A model generated the notes under the pieces. The model was not told where the DNA came from, searched no databases, and worked only from the letters and a program-made list of their open reading frames with translations. From positions 1-64,000 of the forward strand of contig NZ_JACJRG010000002.1 of the NCBI RefSeq assembly GCF_014697125.1: 64,000 nucleotides of DNA. Direction: 5' to 3'. Positions 36,684 to 46,056 of the stretch are shown one piece after another (the stretch's first letter is position 1; each line of letters opens with the position of its first letter). Position numbers and translations under genes: made by a program. The stretch comes from Anabaena minutissima FACHB-250 (lineage in GTDB: Bacteria; Cyanobacteriota; Cyanobacteriia; Cyanobacteriales; Nostocaceae).

Positions 36684-38942
36684 TTATGATTTAGCAGATT
36701 TAGGGAATTTGATCATGAATGTAGTTTGACCGGCGATACTTTCTACCAGAATTGAGCCGCCTAAATGTCTGACCATTTTTTTTACTAATGCCATTTCCAA
36801 GCCTGTGCCACTATATTTCCAAGGGTCATTTTTGCATAGGTGGTAGAACGGCTCGAATATACGAACTTGATCATGGATAGGAATTTCTAATCCAGAATTG
36901 CTGATACTAAGTTTCAGTTCTGCTGGCGTTGTCTGAGCAGACACTGTAATTGATTCTCCCGGTGGCGTGTATTTGCACACATAGCTGAGGAGTTCGGTGA
37001 TAATTCGCTCTAGTTCTGTAATATCGGTTTCTAAGGGTGGGATGACAGTGGCAATATCTAGCTTTAATTGCTGTCCTTGACAGCTAGTGAGGTCTAGAAA
37101 AGATTCGACGATGGGGGGAAGCCAGGTTTGTAAGTCAATGGTGATTAATGTTGGGGGTTCAGGTTTTGTTTCTAGATGGATGAGTGTGAGTACATCGTTG
37201 ATTAGTCTGCTTTCTCTACTACACTCGTTATGTAAAATCTGTAAGAGTTGAGGTACGATTTCAATATCTAATGTGCCGTTGGGTAAGAGAATACTTTCCA
37301 GGGTTTGAGCGGCTAGACTAATATTTGTTATGGGTGTTTGCAGTTCATGGGAGAGGTTTTTGAGAAATTCTTGAGTGAGGCGTTCTTTGTTTTCTAGTTT
37401 GTGGATTCGTGCTTGTTTGCTTGTATTGAGACGTGTTTGCCGGATAGCGATCGCACATTCATGGGCTAAAGTTTGTACTAGGCCAATTTCTAGCTCACTA
37501 AACATTTGTTGTGTAGGTTTGATTAGCCAAAGATTACCCAGAGTTCCTTGCTGATCGAAAATAGGACAAGCTAGCTGGGTAATCACCAGTAACTTGGGAT
37601 GCCATCCAGGTACTATTTCTACAGAGTGGAAATATTGTTTTTGCAATAGTGGCTGATAAATTTCGCTCAAATCTTCAGGTTTTCTGCTGATTCCCTGGTA
37701 TGTAGCCTGGGTTGCATACTCACACACAACACTGGCGACAGAGCAATCAGAGTTGTAAAGTTCGATATAGCAAGACTCAAGTTGTAGTAACTTGGCTAAC
37801 TCTTGAGTAAGATGAGCAAAAACTTGAGTTTCGTCTTGATGATCTCGGATTCGTGCAGTGATGCTTAAAACTAAGGATTGAAAGCTTTTTGTCTGCTGGA
37901 ACTGATTTTGATGTGCCTGCTTTTGTAATGCTAGTTCGTTTTTGAGATGTTTGATCTGCTGTTGTAGTTCTCCCTGCTGGGTAGCAATTCCTAGTTGGGT
38001 TGCTAGCTGTTGGAGTAAATCAATTTCTATTTGTTGCCATTGGTGGGGTTCATGGCAATATTGAGCAATTAATAACCCCCACAAATTTTGCCGTGATAAA
38101 ATTGGGACGACTAGATGCGCTCTTACTTGCAACGATTCTAAAAAGTCTCTTTGGCAAGTATTTATCCCACTTGCATAAATATCTTCAATGATTTCAGTAC
38201 AACATCGCCCGTGATGTTCTTTCTGCTTGATACTTAAACAAGGATCTTGGAAGTGTTTACCCAATAGAGACAGATCAGGGTTTGCTGTAGCTTCGGCAAT
38301 TACCACTCCATTTAGGCCAGTTTGCATCTGATAAATGAGGATGCGATCGCAATTTAAACACTCTCGCACATCCTGAGCAGTTTGATGGAGAATTGCATCT
38401 AAATCTAAAGACTCATGAATTCTTTGGAGAATTGCTGCTAATACTTGTTCTCTTTCTGCGTCGATTCCTCTGGCTTGGACTACCTGTTTTGCAGGAGTGA
38501 TATTACTACTAGTGCCAATGATGCGATAAATTCTAGAGTTAGCATCTCGCAATGGTGTAAGCGTTGTACTCCACCAAGTCGGCACTCCCTGAAATTGTAA
38601 ACATTGTTCGTAAGAAATAGTTTTACCCAAGCGCACGCAATTAGCGTAACGCTGACGCACCTTAGCAGCATCTACGGGGGTGAGAATATCCTCTGGTGTT
38701 TTACCCCGCAAATCTTGGGAACGTATACCTATCCATCGCTCGTGGGTAGGATTAAGTGCTACATACGAAAAATCTCCATTCTCTAGGACATCCACCACAA
38801 AGATAGATGTCTGCACAGAGTCATACAAACTTAATAGTAGCTGTTCACTACTACTTTTTTCGTCTACTGCTGTGCCAAAAATCAGATGAACACAAGATTC
38901 TTCTTTCAACTCGACGGCAGATTCTACTGAATTGATATTCAT
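36684..38942 (-). CDS. sensor histidine kinase, PAS-GAF-GAF-HisKA-HATPase, with CBCR-like GAF
   Basis: A 752-residue soluble kinase: PAS (about 35-155), GAF1 (about 170-325), a coiled coil (about 330-360), GAF2 (about 365-510), HisKA with phospho-His532 in NLSHELQTPI, and an ATPase domain with GTGLEMALV. GAF1 is of the cyanobacteriochrome kind (CDRILIYQM, VRAHLVVPILSRQNLWGLL). It keeps two cysteines at the CBCR positions 28 residues apart, Cys235 in DPCLS and Cys263 in NTCQR, but Phe of DXCF is Leu and the residue after the second Cys is Gln instead of His/Tyr. It may bind bilin weakly or have lost photochemistry. No adjacent receiver gene. Confidence 0.88.
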   Translation of the reverse strand: MNINSVESAVELKEESCVHLIFGTAVDEKSSSEQLLLSLYDSVQTSIFVVDVLENGDFSYVALNPTHERWIGIRSQDLRGKTPEDILTPVDAAKVRQRYANCVRLGKTISYEQCLQFQGVPTWWSTTLTPLRDANSRIYRIIGTSSNITPAKQVVQARGIDAEREQVLAAILQRIHESLDLDAILHQTAQDVRECLNCDRILIYQMQTGLNGVVIAEATANPDLSLLGKHFQDPCLSIKQKEHHGRCCTEIIEDIYASGINTCQRDFLESLQVRAHLVVPILSRQNLWGLLIAQYCHEPHQWQQIEIDLLQQLATQLGIATQQGELQQQIKHLKNELALQKQAHQNQFQQTKSFQSLVLSITARIRDHQDETQVFAHLTQELAKLLQLESCYIELYNSDCSVASVVCEYATQATYQGISRKPEDLSEIYQPLLQKQYFHSVEIVPGWHPKLLVITQLACPIFDQQGTLGNLWLIKPTQQMFSELEIGLVQTLAHECAIAIRQTRLNTSKQARIHKLENKERLTQEFLKNLSHELQTPITNISLAAQTLESILLPNGTLDIEIVPQLLQILHNECSRESRLINDVLTLIHLETKPEPPTLITIDLQTWLPPIVESFLDLTSCQGQQLKLDIATVIPPLETDITELERIITELLSYVCKYTPPGESITVSAQTTPAELKLSISNSGLEIPIHDQVRIFEPFYHLCKNDPWKYSGTGLEMALVKKMVRHLGGSILVESIAGQTTFMIKFPKSAKS

Positions 38943-39261
38943 GCGAGAGTCCTGTCTGATATTAATGACTCTTTAAGGTGCTTTATTTCATAATTTCGGT
39001 GGTATAAAATGTTTTTAGCACCTAAAGCGAGTTATTGTGGTTATTTACTGACGATATATGAGCCTTTCTTTAATTCTTATCAGAAATCTAGGCAATTTAA
39101 TAGCGATGAGCTTAACAAATCCAACTTTGTGAAGGTTAGAACGCATTTGTCAGCTAGGGTAATTTTATTGATTTTCTTTTATGAAGATTTAATTAATATC
39201 GTTACATATACTTAAACTTTATAAAAGCATAACATTAATTAATGTTACGTTTCTTAACAAA
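38943..39261. other. 319-base gap with an 18-bp palindrome
   Basis: It holds the perfect palindrome TAACATTAATTAATGTTA (39230-39247), 14 bases after the stop of the leftward membrane-protein gene, possibly a weak terminator or a binding site. The rest is AT-rich and presumably carries the promoter of the leftward kinase gene. A 68-codon plus-strand frame (39009-39215) lacks recognisable features. Confidence 0.4.
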
Positions 39262-39837
39262 TTACTCGTTCACCATTCTATAAGCAGTCAAACCTGTGAG
39301 GATAGCAACCACTAGCCAAGTAATAGCTAACCCTACCACTTCACCTAAAAATAAGCGAGTTAGTCGGTGTAATATCATCCCCACAGCATAACCAATAGGT
39401 AAAGCTACAGCCCAGCTAAGAGAGCTAACTATAATCCACTGCCAAGCCCAAGATACTGACGGACGGATTGCTAACCATTGTGCTAGTCCAATCACAAAGC
39501 CGCCAAATGCTCCGTAAATTGCCCCAAAGTAGCATCTCAAAGGCAGAATTTCCGAAGCCGGTACACTCCAACCGACTGCACCTATGCCTATAGCTGTGAG
39601 TAATACCCAAGCTGCTAAAGTTAACACAATCCACTTGATAGTGAAGATAGTTTCTTTGAGGATAAGACTTTGAGGTAATGCGATCGCTAATCCTCCAATC
39701 GCTGCCTGTACTACGCCAATCTCTGCCCGTTCACCAATTTCAATCCAGAACAAGCTTCCCAAAAAACCGCCAAAATTAGCTAAAATCCACAGCAGCATAA
39801 ATTTTAACGGGGTTTTGGCAGAGATGATTGGCATCAA
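39262..39837 (-). CDS. integral membrane protein of unknown function
   Basis: A 191-residue polytopic protein with about five to six hydrophobic segments: FMLLWILANFGGFLGSLFWI, VQAAIGGLAIALPQSLIL, IVLTLAAWVLLTAIGIGAV, a YGAFGGFVIGLAQWLAI segment, and a final VVGLAITWLVVAILTGL. GFxxGLAQWLAI-like repeats occur in two halves, suggesting an internal duplication seen in some small cyanobacterial membrane proteins. I do not recognise a named family. No clear operon partner; the next leftward gene is over 300 bases away. Confidence 0.75.
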   Translation of the reverse strand: MMPIISAKTPLKFMLLWILANFGGFLGSLFWIEIGERAEIGVVQAAIGGLAIALPQSLILKETIFTIKWIVLTLAAWVLLTAIGIGAVGWSVPASEILPLRCYFGAIYGAFGGFVIGLAQWLAIRPSVSWAWQWIIVSSLSWAVALPIGYAVGMILHRLTRLFLGEVVGLAITWLVVAILTGLTAYRMVNE

Positions 39838-39893
39838 ATTTTATTGATATTTTGGAAAAAAAGATTAATTGAAAGTGTTGAGCAATCATATCC

Positions 39894-39942
39894 CTGTCAC
39901 CTGTCACCTGTCACCTGTCACCTGTCACCTGTCCCCTGTCCC
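39894..39942. repeat. heptamer tandem array, five CTGTCAC plus two CTGTCCC
   Basis: Seven perfect-length heptamers head to tail, a classical short tandemly repeated repeat of Nostoc-type genomes. It ends immediately before the stop of the GHL10 gene. Single and paired copies (CTGTCCC, GGGACAG, GTGACAG) occur at 13400-13440, 16410-16425, 28265-28300 and 57470-57485. Confidence 0.95.
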
Positions 39943-41184
39943 CTACTTCCTCCCTATTGTCAATGGTCTTTTCGCCTTAGCTGCAAACAAATCACGAAAG
40001 ACCTTGCGTCGCTTTTCGGGTGATTCTGGTGCGATGTAACCCCACAAACTTTCCCAGTAAAAAAAAGACATACCAAAAAACGGGCGATCGCGTACAACTT
40101 CAATCTGTTCTTGAACCTGTGCAATCTTAACTGGAGTACGTAAAGTACCTGTAGAAATACCAATAGCTACAGGTATTTTAGTCCGAGCAAATTTTACAGA
40201 TGGTGCTTCTATTTCTGTAATGAAACTGCGTTTGTCACTGCGATAAACCTGTAAAATCAACTCATCTACAAATCCTTTTTTTACCCAATTCTCCCAATCT
40301 TGCAAGTAGTTTTTATAAGCAAAAACCTGTGAATTAGGAGACAAAGATATTTTGACATTAGGTTTCATCTCTTTCACAACTTGATAGATTTCTGCCATAA
40401 ACCCAGTAATTTTATTAGCACGCCAACTCATCCATTCTGGGTTAAAGTGGTCAATGGGAGGGCTTTTACCTTGATGTTCTTTTTGATAAAGCTCGATAGT
40501 AAATAAGTCATAGCCAAACTGCACAGGCATTCCAAAATGATCATCAAATTGAATACCATCTACATCATAATTGCTAACAACTTCTACAACTAACGACAAG
40601 ATAAACTCTTGTACTTCTGGATGCAAGGGATTCAGCCAAACTAATTTATTTGTAGGCTGATTATCCAGTTTTTTTGGCAAAATCTCACTAAGAGTTTTCG
40701 CCCCTTTCCTTCCCATTGTTAACCAATCTGGATAACGCCTCACTAATTCTGAATCAGGTGGGGACATAAAACCATATTCAAACCAGGGAATGACAGTTAA
40801 ACCTTTAGGCTTGGCAAGTTTCAATAACTTTGTCAAAAAATCTTGACCGCTATGTGCAACATTCAGTAAAGGCTGAACATCACTACCTGTAAATAATTTA
40901 GCTGCATTACTTTTGTAAAAGGTATATCCCCGATTCCAAACTACAGGATAAATCGTATTGAAATTGAGTGCTGATAATTGATTAACAGCGCGTTCAATGC
41001 CCCAAGGTACAAATAGTACACCACTAGCAACATTAGTTAGCCAAACTCCACGAATTTCTGTTGTAGTTGGTAGGCTATTTTTTTGTTGATAATCTGAAAG
41101 TGAAGGGTCAGAAAATATTGTTAAGCACAATATGAGTTGCACACACATCACATAAAACAAACAAAGTTTAGCCAACCGATTCAT
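39943..41184 (-). CDS. secreted GHL10 (DUF187)-family glycosyl hydrolase-like protein
   Basis: A 413-residue protein. An N-terminal hydrophobic stretch (LCLFYVMCVQLILCLTIF) is a signal peptide or anchor. The body has the GHL10 barrel start EIRGVWLTNVASGVLF and characteristic segments FNTIYPVVWNRGYTFY, GLTVIPWFEYGFM, DVDGIQFDDHFGMP and MKPNVKISLSPN. The family includes peptidoglycan- or exopolysaccharide-related hydrolases; the acidic residues in DGIQFDDHF are candidates for catalysis. The last residues (KAKRPLTIGRK) border the heptamer array. Substrate is not inferable. Confidence 0.88.
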   Translation of the reverse strand: MNRLAKLCLFYVMCVQLILCLTIFSDPSLSDYQQKNSLPTTTEIRGVWLTNVASGVLFVPWGIERAVNQLSALNFNTIYPVVWNRGYTFYKSNAAKLFTGSDVQPLLNVAHSGQDFLTKLLKLAKPKGLTVIPWFEYGFMSPPDSELVRRYPDWLTMGRKGAKTLSEILPKKLDNQPTNKLVWLNPLHPEVQEFILSLVVEVVSNYDVDGIQFDDHFGMPVQFGYDLFTIELYQKEHQGKSPPIDHFNPEWMSWRANKITGFMAEIYQVVKEMKPNVKISLSPNSQVFAYKNYLQDWENWVKKGFVDELILQVYRSDKRSFITEIEAPSVKFARTKIPVAIGISTGTLRTPVKIAQVQEQIEVVRDRPFFGMSFFYWESLWGYIAPESPEKRRKVFRDLFAAKAKRPLTIGRK

Positions 41185-41368
41185 GTATAATTTTGGCTTT
41201 GTTGTGTAAGGACATTTATCAATACAGAATAAATCATTATTTTTTTAGATAATGTAGGAATATCATAATAATCTGCCAAGACAAAAAGTGCCAAATAAAA
41301 ACTTGTCACTTTATATCTTGGCTTGAATTTATTTATTGAGTAGTTAACAGTGAACACTTAGTTTGTTC

Positions 41369-41425
41369 GTAGTAAGGACTTTAGTCCTTTGTCTTGAAAT
41401 AAGAAAGGACTAAAGTCCTTACTAC
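41369..41425. repeat. perfect 22-bp inverted repeat (GGACTAAAGTCC module)
   Basis: Two 22-base arms (41369-41390 and 41404-41425) are perfect complements around a 13-base loop; each arm has an inner AAGGACTTTAGTCCTT palindrome. It lies just after the glcD stop and could act as a terminator, but its nested symmetry looks like a dispersed REP/MITE-like element. Confidence 0.85.
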
Positions 41426-41433
41426 AAACTATT

Positions 41434-42906
41434 TTAAAACCTCTCTACCCCTACAAATTGCTGATTATTACTTTGATTTGCAGCCTCTCCACAAGTGCGC
41501 GGCGTAGGAAATATCTTGCCAGGATTTGCTAAACCTTGAGGATTAAATACTTGCCGTATCCACTGCATAGTTTCTAAATCAGTAGTGCTAAACATATCTG
41601 GCATATAACACTTTTTATCAGCACCTATACCATGTTCTCCAGAAATACTACCGCCAACTTTGACACAAAGTTTGAGAATTTCCCCGCCTAATTCTTCAAC
41701 TTTTTCTAATGCACCATGCACAGAATTATCAAAAAGAATCAATGGATGCAAATTTCCATCACCAGCATGAAAGACATTTGCAATTTGATAACCGAATTTT
41801 TGGCTTAATGCCTCAATTTCTTGTAACACATAGGGTAACTGCGTCCGAGGAATCACCCCATCTTGCACATAATAATCTGGACTTAAATGACCAGCCGCCG
41901 CAAAGGCAGCTTTACGTCCCTTCCACAGCTTCAATCGAGTTTCTAAGTCACTAGCAGAAGTAACATTCCTCGCCCCATTCTTCTTACAAATTTCAGCAAC
42001 ACGTTTTTTATTTTCTGCAACTTCTATTTCTAAACCATCAATTTCAACTAACAGAATGGCTGTTGCATCACGGGGATAACAATTAGTGGCGACAACATCT
42101 TCTACAGCGTTAATGCTGATATTATCCATCATTTCCATCCCGCCAGGAATTATCCCTGCGCTGATAATATCTGATACAGTTTCAGCAGCAGCTTCTACAC
42201 TAGTAAAATCTGCTAGTAGCACACAAATTGATTCTGCACTTTTGAGGATTCTGAGAGTAATTTCTGTAGCGATACCCAACGTACCTTCTGAACCAACAAA
42301 GATACCGGTTAAATCATAACCAGGGGTTTCGGAAATTTGTCCTCCTAAATCGACAATTTCCCCTTCCGGCGTGACGATTTTCAACCCTAAAACGTGGTTA
42401 GTGGTGACACCATACTTTAAGCAATGCACCCCGCCAGAGTTTTCTGCTACATTTCCGCCAATTGAACAGATAATTTGGCTTGAAGGGTCGGGAGCGTAGT
42501 AAAATCCAGCACCACTGACAGTCTGTGTCACCCAACTGTTAATTACCCCTGGTTGTACGATAATGCGCTGATTGTCTAAATCTACATTCAGGATTTGCCG
42601 CATTAAGGAAGTAACAATTAAAACTGAGTCTTCCGAGGGTAACGCGCCGCCAGATAAACCAGTACCCGAACCCCGTGCGATGAAGGGGACTGCATACTGG
42701 TTGCATATCTTCACTATCGCCGCTACTTGTTCAGTAGTTCGTGGTAACACTGCCACAGGTGGACGTTGACGATAGCTAGTTAAACCATCGCATTCATAGG
42801 TGATGAGTTCTTCACGGCGTTGTACTACGCCATTTGTACCAAGCACAGCCTCGAATGCTTTGATGATGGGTTTCCAATTACGTTGTTGTTTATCTTGGGT
42901 AAGCAT
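41434..42906 (-). CDS. glcD: glycolate dehydrogenase FAD subunit
   Basis: A 490-residue flavoprotein of the GlcD/D-lactate dehydrogenase family, oxidising glycolate to glyoxylate in photorespiration. FAD-binding segments ARGSGTGLSGGALPSED, SSQIICSIGGNVAENSGG, GIFVGSEGTLGIATEIT and the C-terminal FHAGDGNLHP and ISGEHGIGADK and NPGKIFPTPR are diagnostic. Length fits the family. D-lactate dehydrogenase cannot be ruled out without a tree; cyanobacterial members near this sequence are usually glycolate enzymes. No glcE or glcF is adjacent. The last residues (NNQQFVGVERF) extend beyond the usual end. Confidence 0.88.
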   Translation of the reverse strand: MLTQDKQQRNWKPIIKAFEAVLGTNGVVQRREELITYECDGLTSYRQRPPVAVLPRTTEQVAAIVKICNQYAVPFIARGSGTGLSGGALPSEDSVLIVTSLMRQILNVDLDNQRIIVQPGVINSWVTQTVSGAGFYYAPDPSSQIICSIGGNVAENSGGVHCLKYGVTTNHVLGLKIVTPEGEIVDLGGQISETPGYDLTGIFVGSEGTLGIATEITLRILKSAESICVLLADFTSVEAAAETVSDIISAGIIPGGMEMMDNISINAVEDVVATNCYPRDATAILLVEIDGLEIEVAENKKRVAEICKKNGARNVTSASDLETRLKLWKGRKAAFAAAGHLSPDYYVQDGVIPRTQLPYVLQEIEALSQKFGYQIANVFHAGDGNLHPLILFDNSVHGALEKVEELGGEILKLCVKVGGSISGEHGIGADKKCYMPDMFSTTDLETMQWIRQVFNPQGLANPGKIFPTPRTCGEAANQSNNQQFVGVERF

Positions 42907-43004
42907 AGATTTTTATTTAACGGCTAGGTTTGATAGTTTAATTACTATATGTTGCCAGGATAACAGTTTAGGGGAATGAAGAGGCGATGCTTACGACTAG
43001 CTGT

Positions 43005-43040
43005 GCCAAAACACTTATTTTTAATATTAAGTGTTTTGGC
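43005..43040. promoter_or_regulatory. 13-bp perfect stem hairpin upstream of the methyltransferase gene
   Basis: GCCAAAACACTTA (43005-43017) and TAAGTGTTTTGGC (43028-43040) with a 10-base AT loop. It sits in the divergent gap between glcD and the methyltransferase gene. No T-run follows on either strand, so it may be a protein-binding dyad or a repeat rather than a terminator. Confidence 0.45.
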
Positions 43041-43076
43041 GAAGCAACTTTATTATGCTACGACCATTAAAATGAT

Positions 43077-43754
43077 ATGAATGAGAACCTGACTCAAAAA
43101 ATTCGCAATGATTTTGATCGCATTGCTCTGCATGACCAAGAGAGATGGGATCATAATAATCACTATCACAAATTTGTACTCCAACAGTTACCAAAGCACT
43201 GTCAGACTGTTCTGGATATTGGTTGTGGAACAGGTGAATTTTCGCGTATTGTGGCTAAAACATCTGAAAGAGTTGTGTCTATAGATTTATCCCCAAATAT
43301 GATTGAGGTTGCCAAGCAACGTTCACAACAATACACAAACATTGATTTTCAAGTTGCTGACATTTTACAATGGGATATTCCAGTCGAAAAATTTGATGCG
43401 ATCGTTTCTATCGCTACAGTTCATCATTTACCACTAGAAAACTTGCTCCCCAATTTGAAAACTGCTTTGAAACCTGGTGGTAGACTGGTAATTTTGGATT
43501 TATTAGAGTACGAAAATATACAAGATAGTTTGAGCGATATTGTTGCTGTTCCTCTAAATTTGTTACTCCAAATGCTCAGAAATAGGCATATTAAATCGAC
43601 ACCAGAAGCAGCAGCAACGATGCTAGAGCATCTTCGCACAGATAAGTACCTTACCTTATCGCAAGCAGAACAAATCTATACAAAATTCTTGGGTAAAGCG
43701 AAGGTAAGAAAGCACTTATTTTGGCGTTATTCAGTAGTTTGGCAAAAAGATTAA
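43077..43754 (+). CDS. class I SAM-dependent methyltransferase
   Basis: A 225-residue Rossmann-fold methyltransferase. Motif I VLDIGCGTGEFS binds SAM, the Asp of motif II is in VVSIDLSPNMI, followed by VADILQW and a VSIATVHHLPLE segment with LKPGGRLVILDL (motif III-like). A C-terminal helical part (ATMLEHLRTDKYLTLSQAEQ) is characteristic of the UbiE/Methyltransf_11 group. The target is unknown. Start ATG 43077 gives MNENLTQKIRNDFDRIA. It is followed 86 bases later by a Uma2 gene in the same direction. Confidence 0.88.
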   Translation: MNENLTQKIRNDFDRIALHDQERWDHNNHYHKFVLQQLPKHCQTVLDIGCGTGEFSRIVAKTSERVVSIDLSPNMIEVAKQRSQQYTNIDFQVADILQWDIPVEKFDAIVSIATVHHLPLENLLPNLKTALKPGGRLVILDLLEYENIQDSLSDIVAVPLNLLLQMLRNRHIKSTPEAAATMLEHLRTDKYLTLSQAEQIYTKFLGKAKVRKHLFWRYSVVWQKD

Positions 43755-43840
43755 CGTCGTTAAGTAACTTTGAGACTATACAGTATAAGTACAAATTTAT
43801 TACTCTAATCAATTAACCTAGAAATAACGCTCTTAAATCA

Positions 43841-44602
43841 ATGGATAAAATCATGGTTGAGCAACTTCTTATAAATAATGATGATTTCTATGTACCAGAT
43901 GCCAACCAGCTAATTACTGAAGATGATACACCTGTGGATAATTTTGCATCTGCCAAACAACAACGCCTACTAGTCGGGTCTCTTTATAGTTCTTTACAAA
44001 ATCAGACTTTTTTAGCTGAAGCTAACGTTGGTATTTATCATGCAGACAAACAGCCTGCAATTGTACCCGATGTTTTTCTCAGTTTGGATGTCCAGACTCC
44101 TGCAAATTGGTGGGAGAAACAAAATCGTTGTTATATGGTTTGGCGGTTTGGTAAACCTCCAGAAGTCGTGATTGAAATTGTTTCTAATCAAGAAGGTGAA
44201 GAACTTGGTAAAAAGCTGCAAATTTATGAACAAATGCGGGTAAGTTATTACATTGTGTATGATTCAACTCAGCAATTAGGAGAAAAAATTCTGCGGGTTT
44301 ATGAATTGAGGGGAAGACGCTATTTTGAAACTTACGAAAATTGGCTAGAACAAGTGGGTTTAGGTGTGACTCTTTGGGAAGGCGAATTTGAAGGTAGACA
44401 GGATATTTGGTTACGTTGGTGCTATCAAGATGGTAGTGTTTTACTGACTGGTGATGAACTCGCTCAACAGGAACGACAACGCACTGAACAAGAACGACAA
44501 CGTGCTGAACAGGAAAAACAACGTGCTGAACAAGCAGAAGAACGCGCTCATTTACTAGCAGAAAGGTTGCGAGCAATGGGAATTGACCCTGATGTGTTGT
44601 AA
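43841..44602 (+). CDS. Uma2-family protein with C-terminal coiled coil
   Basis: A 253-residue second member of the DUF820/Uma2 family. The nuclease-like core spans about 45-190 (PAIVPDVFLSLDV, RFGKPPEVVIEIVSNQEG, YEQMRVSYYIVYD). The tail (about 205-250) is built of near-repeated ERQRTEQ/ERQRAEQ/EKQRAEQ heptads, a coiled coil common in Nostoc family members, ending ERLRAMGIDPDVL. The catalytic-type Asp and Glu are retained, with Lys after the Glu (GKKLQIYEQ). ATG 43853 is a possible alternative start. No partner methyltransferase specific for DNA is adjacent. Confidence 0.85.
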   Translation: MDKIMVEQLLINNDDFYVPDANQLITEDDTPVDNFASAKQQRLLVGSLYSSLQNQTFLAEANVGIYHADKQPAIVPDVFLSLDVQTPANWWEKQNRCYMVWRFGKPPEVVIEIVSNQEGEELGKKLQIYEQMRVSYYIVYDSTQQLGEKILRVYELRGRRYFETYENWLEQVGLGVTLWEGEFEGRQDIWLRWCYQDGSVLLTGDELAQQERQRTEQERQRAEQEKQRAEQAEERAHLLAERLRAMGIDPDVL

Positions 44603-44645
44603 AGAAGTTTCATTATCATCTATAGAGACGTTGAATAAAATGTCT

Positions 44646-45545
44646 CTACACATTGTTGGTAAATTCTTGTACACGCTGCCAAACACTCTCTAATAAATGA
44701 GGATAATTAGCATCAAACCATTCAATTTTGGGATAGGCTCTAAACCAAGTGCGTTGGCGTTTGGCAAATTGTCTTGTATGCAAAACCGTTAATTCTTTGG
44801 CTGCATCTAAAGAAATTTCATCACCTACATATTGCTTGATTTCTTGATATCCTAAAGTATTTAATAAAGGTAAATCAGCACCATATTTTTGACAAAGATA
44901 TTCTACTTCGGCAACTAAACCATCCTGTACCATTTGCTCAGTACGCTTGTAAATGCGCTGTGCTAATTTCTCTACATCACAATCCAACCCAATCTGCAAA
45001 ATCGGATAATCTGGGGGATTTTCCCCTTGTTGCTCAGAAATTGGAATTCCCGTTATATAAAATACTTCTAAAGCGCGTAAAGTTCGCACAGGATCATTCG
45101 GATGAATTTTTTGTGCCGCAGTGGGATCGACTTGCTGCAATATACCGTAGAGTGTAGTTTGTCCGAGAGATTCGAGTTGCGATCGCAATTGATAATTCGG
45201 TGCAACTCTAGGAATCTTCATCCCTTGCACAATAGAGCGAATATATAAACCAGTACCTCCCACCAATAAGAGTGGAGACACATCAAGGGAATTAATTAAG
45301 TTTTGTGCTTGTTCTTGATAGTCTGCTACCGTCATGATGTCTTTGGGAGCGCAGATATCTATTAAATAATGTGGGACTAGTTGTTGCTCCCTGAATGTTG
45401 GCTTCGCCGTACCAATATTAAACTCACGGTAAACCTGACGGGAATCAGCACTCAGAATTACAGAACCCAAGCGCATAGCCAAATTTAAAGCCAAACCAGA
45501 CTTACCCGTCGCCGTAGCACCACAAATTACGATTAATTTAGTCAT
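44646..45545 (-). CDS. miaA: tRNA dimethylallyltransferase
   Basis: A 299-residue enzyme transferring the dimethylallyl group to A37 of tRNAs reading UNN codons. Visible: P-loop ICGATATGKSGLA, catalytic-region ILSADSRQVYREF with conserved Asp, DICAPKD, LLVGGTGLYIRSIVQG, VRTLRALEVF and the tRNA-binding KRQRTWFR. Length and motif order match bacterial MiaA. It faces gyrB, with about 510 bases of repeat-containing DNA between their 5' ends. Confidence 0.96.
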   Translation of the reverse strand: MTKLIVICGATATGKSGLALNLAMRLGSVILSADSRQVYREFNIGTAKPTFREQQLVPHYLIDICAPKDIMTVADYQEQAQNLINSLDVSPLLLVGGTGLYIRSIVQGMKIPRVAPNYQLRSQLESLGQTTLYGILQQVDPTAAQKIHPNDPVRTLRALEVFYITGIPISEQQGENPPDYPILQIGLDCDVEKLAQRIYKRTEQMVQDGLVAEVEYLCQKYGADLPLLNTLGYQEIKQYVGDEISLDAAKELTVLHTRQFAKRQRTWFRAYPKIEWFDANYPHLLESVWQRVQEFTNNV

Positions 45546-46056
45546 TAGTCAACAGTCATAAGTTTTTGTTTTTCTACCTTGTTTCCCCAGTTTCCAGTCC
45601 CTGTGCTAAAATTCTGAAGCCTTTTGCTCTGTTTGCACTCGACGCTACAAAGTTTTCATCTCTCATACTCAAAAACCCATAGCTTATGTCATGAATCCGT
45701 AAAATTTGAAATATTCAGGGAATTAATTCAAAAAACTTATGGGGATACATCCCCTATATAAACTTCTCATAAAAATGCCCTACAGTCGCCATCAAGGCTT
45801 TTGTGTTAAAATTTTGGGGTGTTTTGACTAAACTTAGTTCTGAGTAATGAGTGATGAGTGAGTTTGCCCTTATTTCGTACTGATGTACTTGGTAGAATTC
45901 CTACCCCTTGTGGGCGGAATCTTAACTTACCAGGAAAAAGTTGATACCCCACAAGACAGTGGTGGTCTATCAACTCAGCACTCAGAACTTTTAACTCAGC
46001 ACTCTTCATTATTTAGCCTTTGGGCGATTTCAACCCCACGCATCAGGAGAATTTTC
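45546..46056. other. 511-base gap between miaA and gyrB
   Basis: It contains a short hairpin GGGGATACATCCCC (45742-45755) and GTGCTGAGT-type repeats (45838-45866 and inverted at 45967-46003). The gyrB frame is open upstream from 45883, but that stretch reads [13 protein letters not shown], i.e. repeat translation, so it is probably 5' leader. No other gene seen. Confidence 0.5.

Noticed and set aside
39009-39215. 68-codon frame in the kinase upstream gap
   Set aside because: No homology recognised; composition typical of noncoding AT-rich DNA.
39894-39942. Heptamer array as a CRISPR array
   Set aside because: Units are 7 bases with no spacers; no cas genes in the window.
45883-46056. 58-codon N-terminal extension of GyrB
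   Set aside because: It translates GTGCTGAGT-type repeats ([13 protein letters not shown]), no GyrB has such a segment, and ATG 46057 has a good AGGAG.
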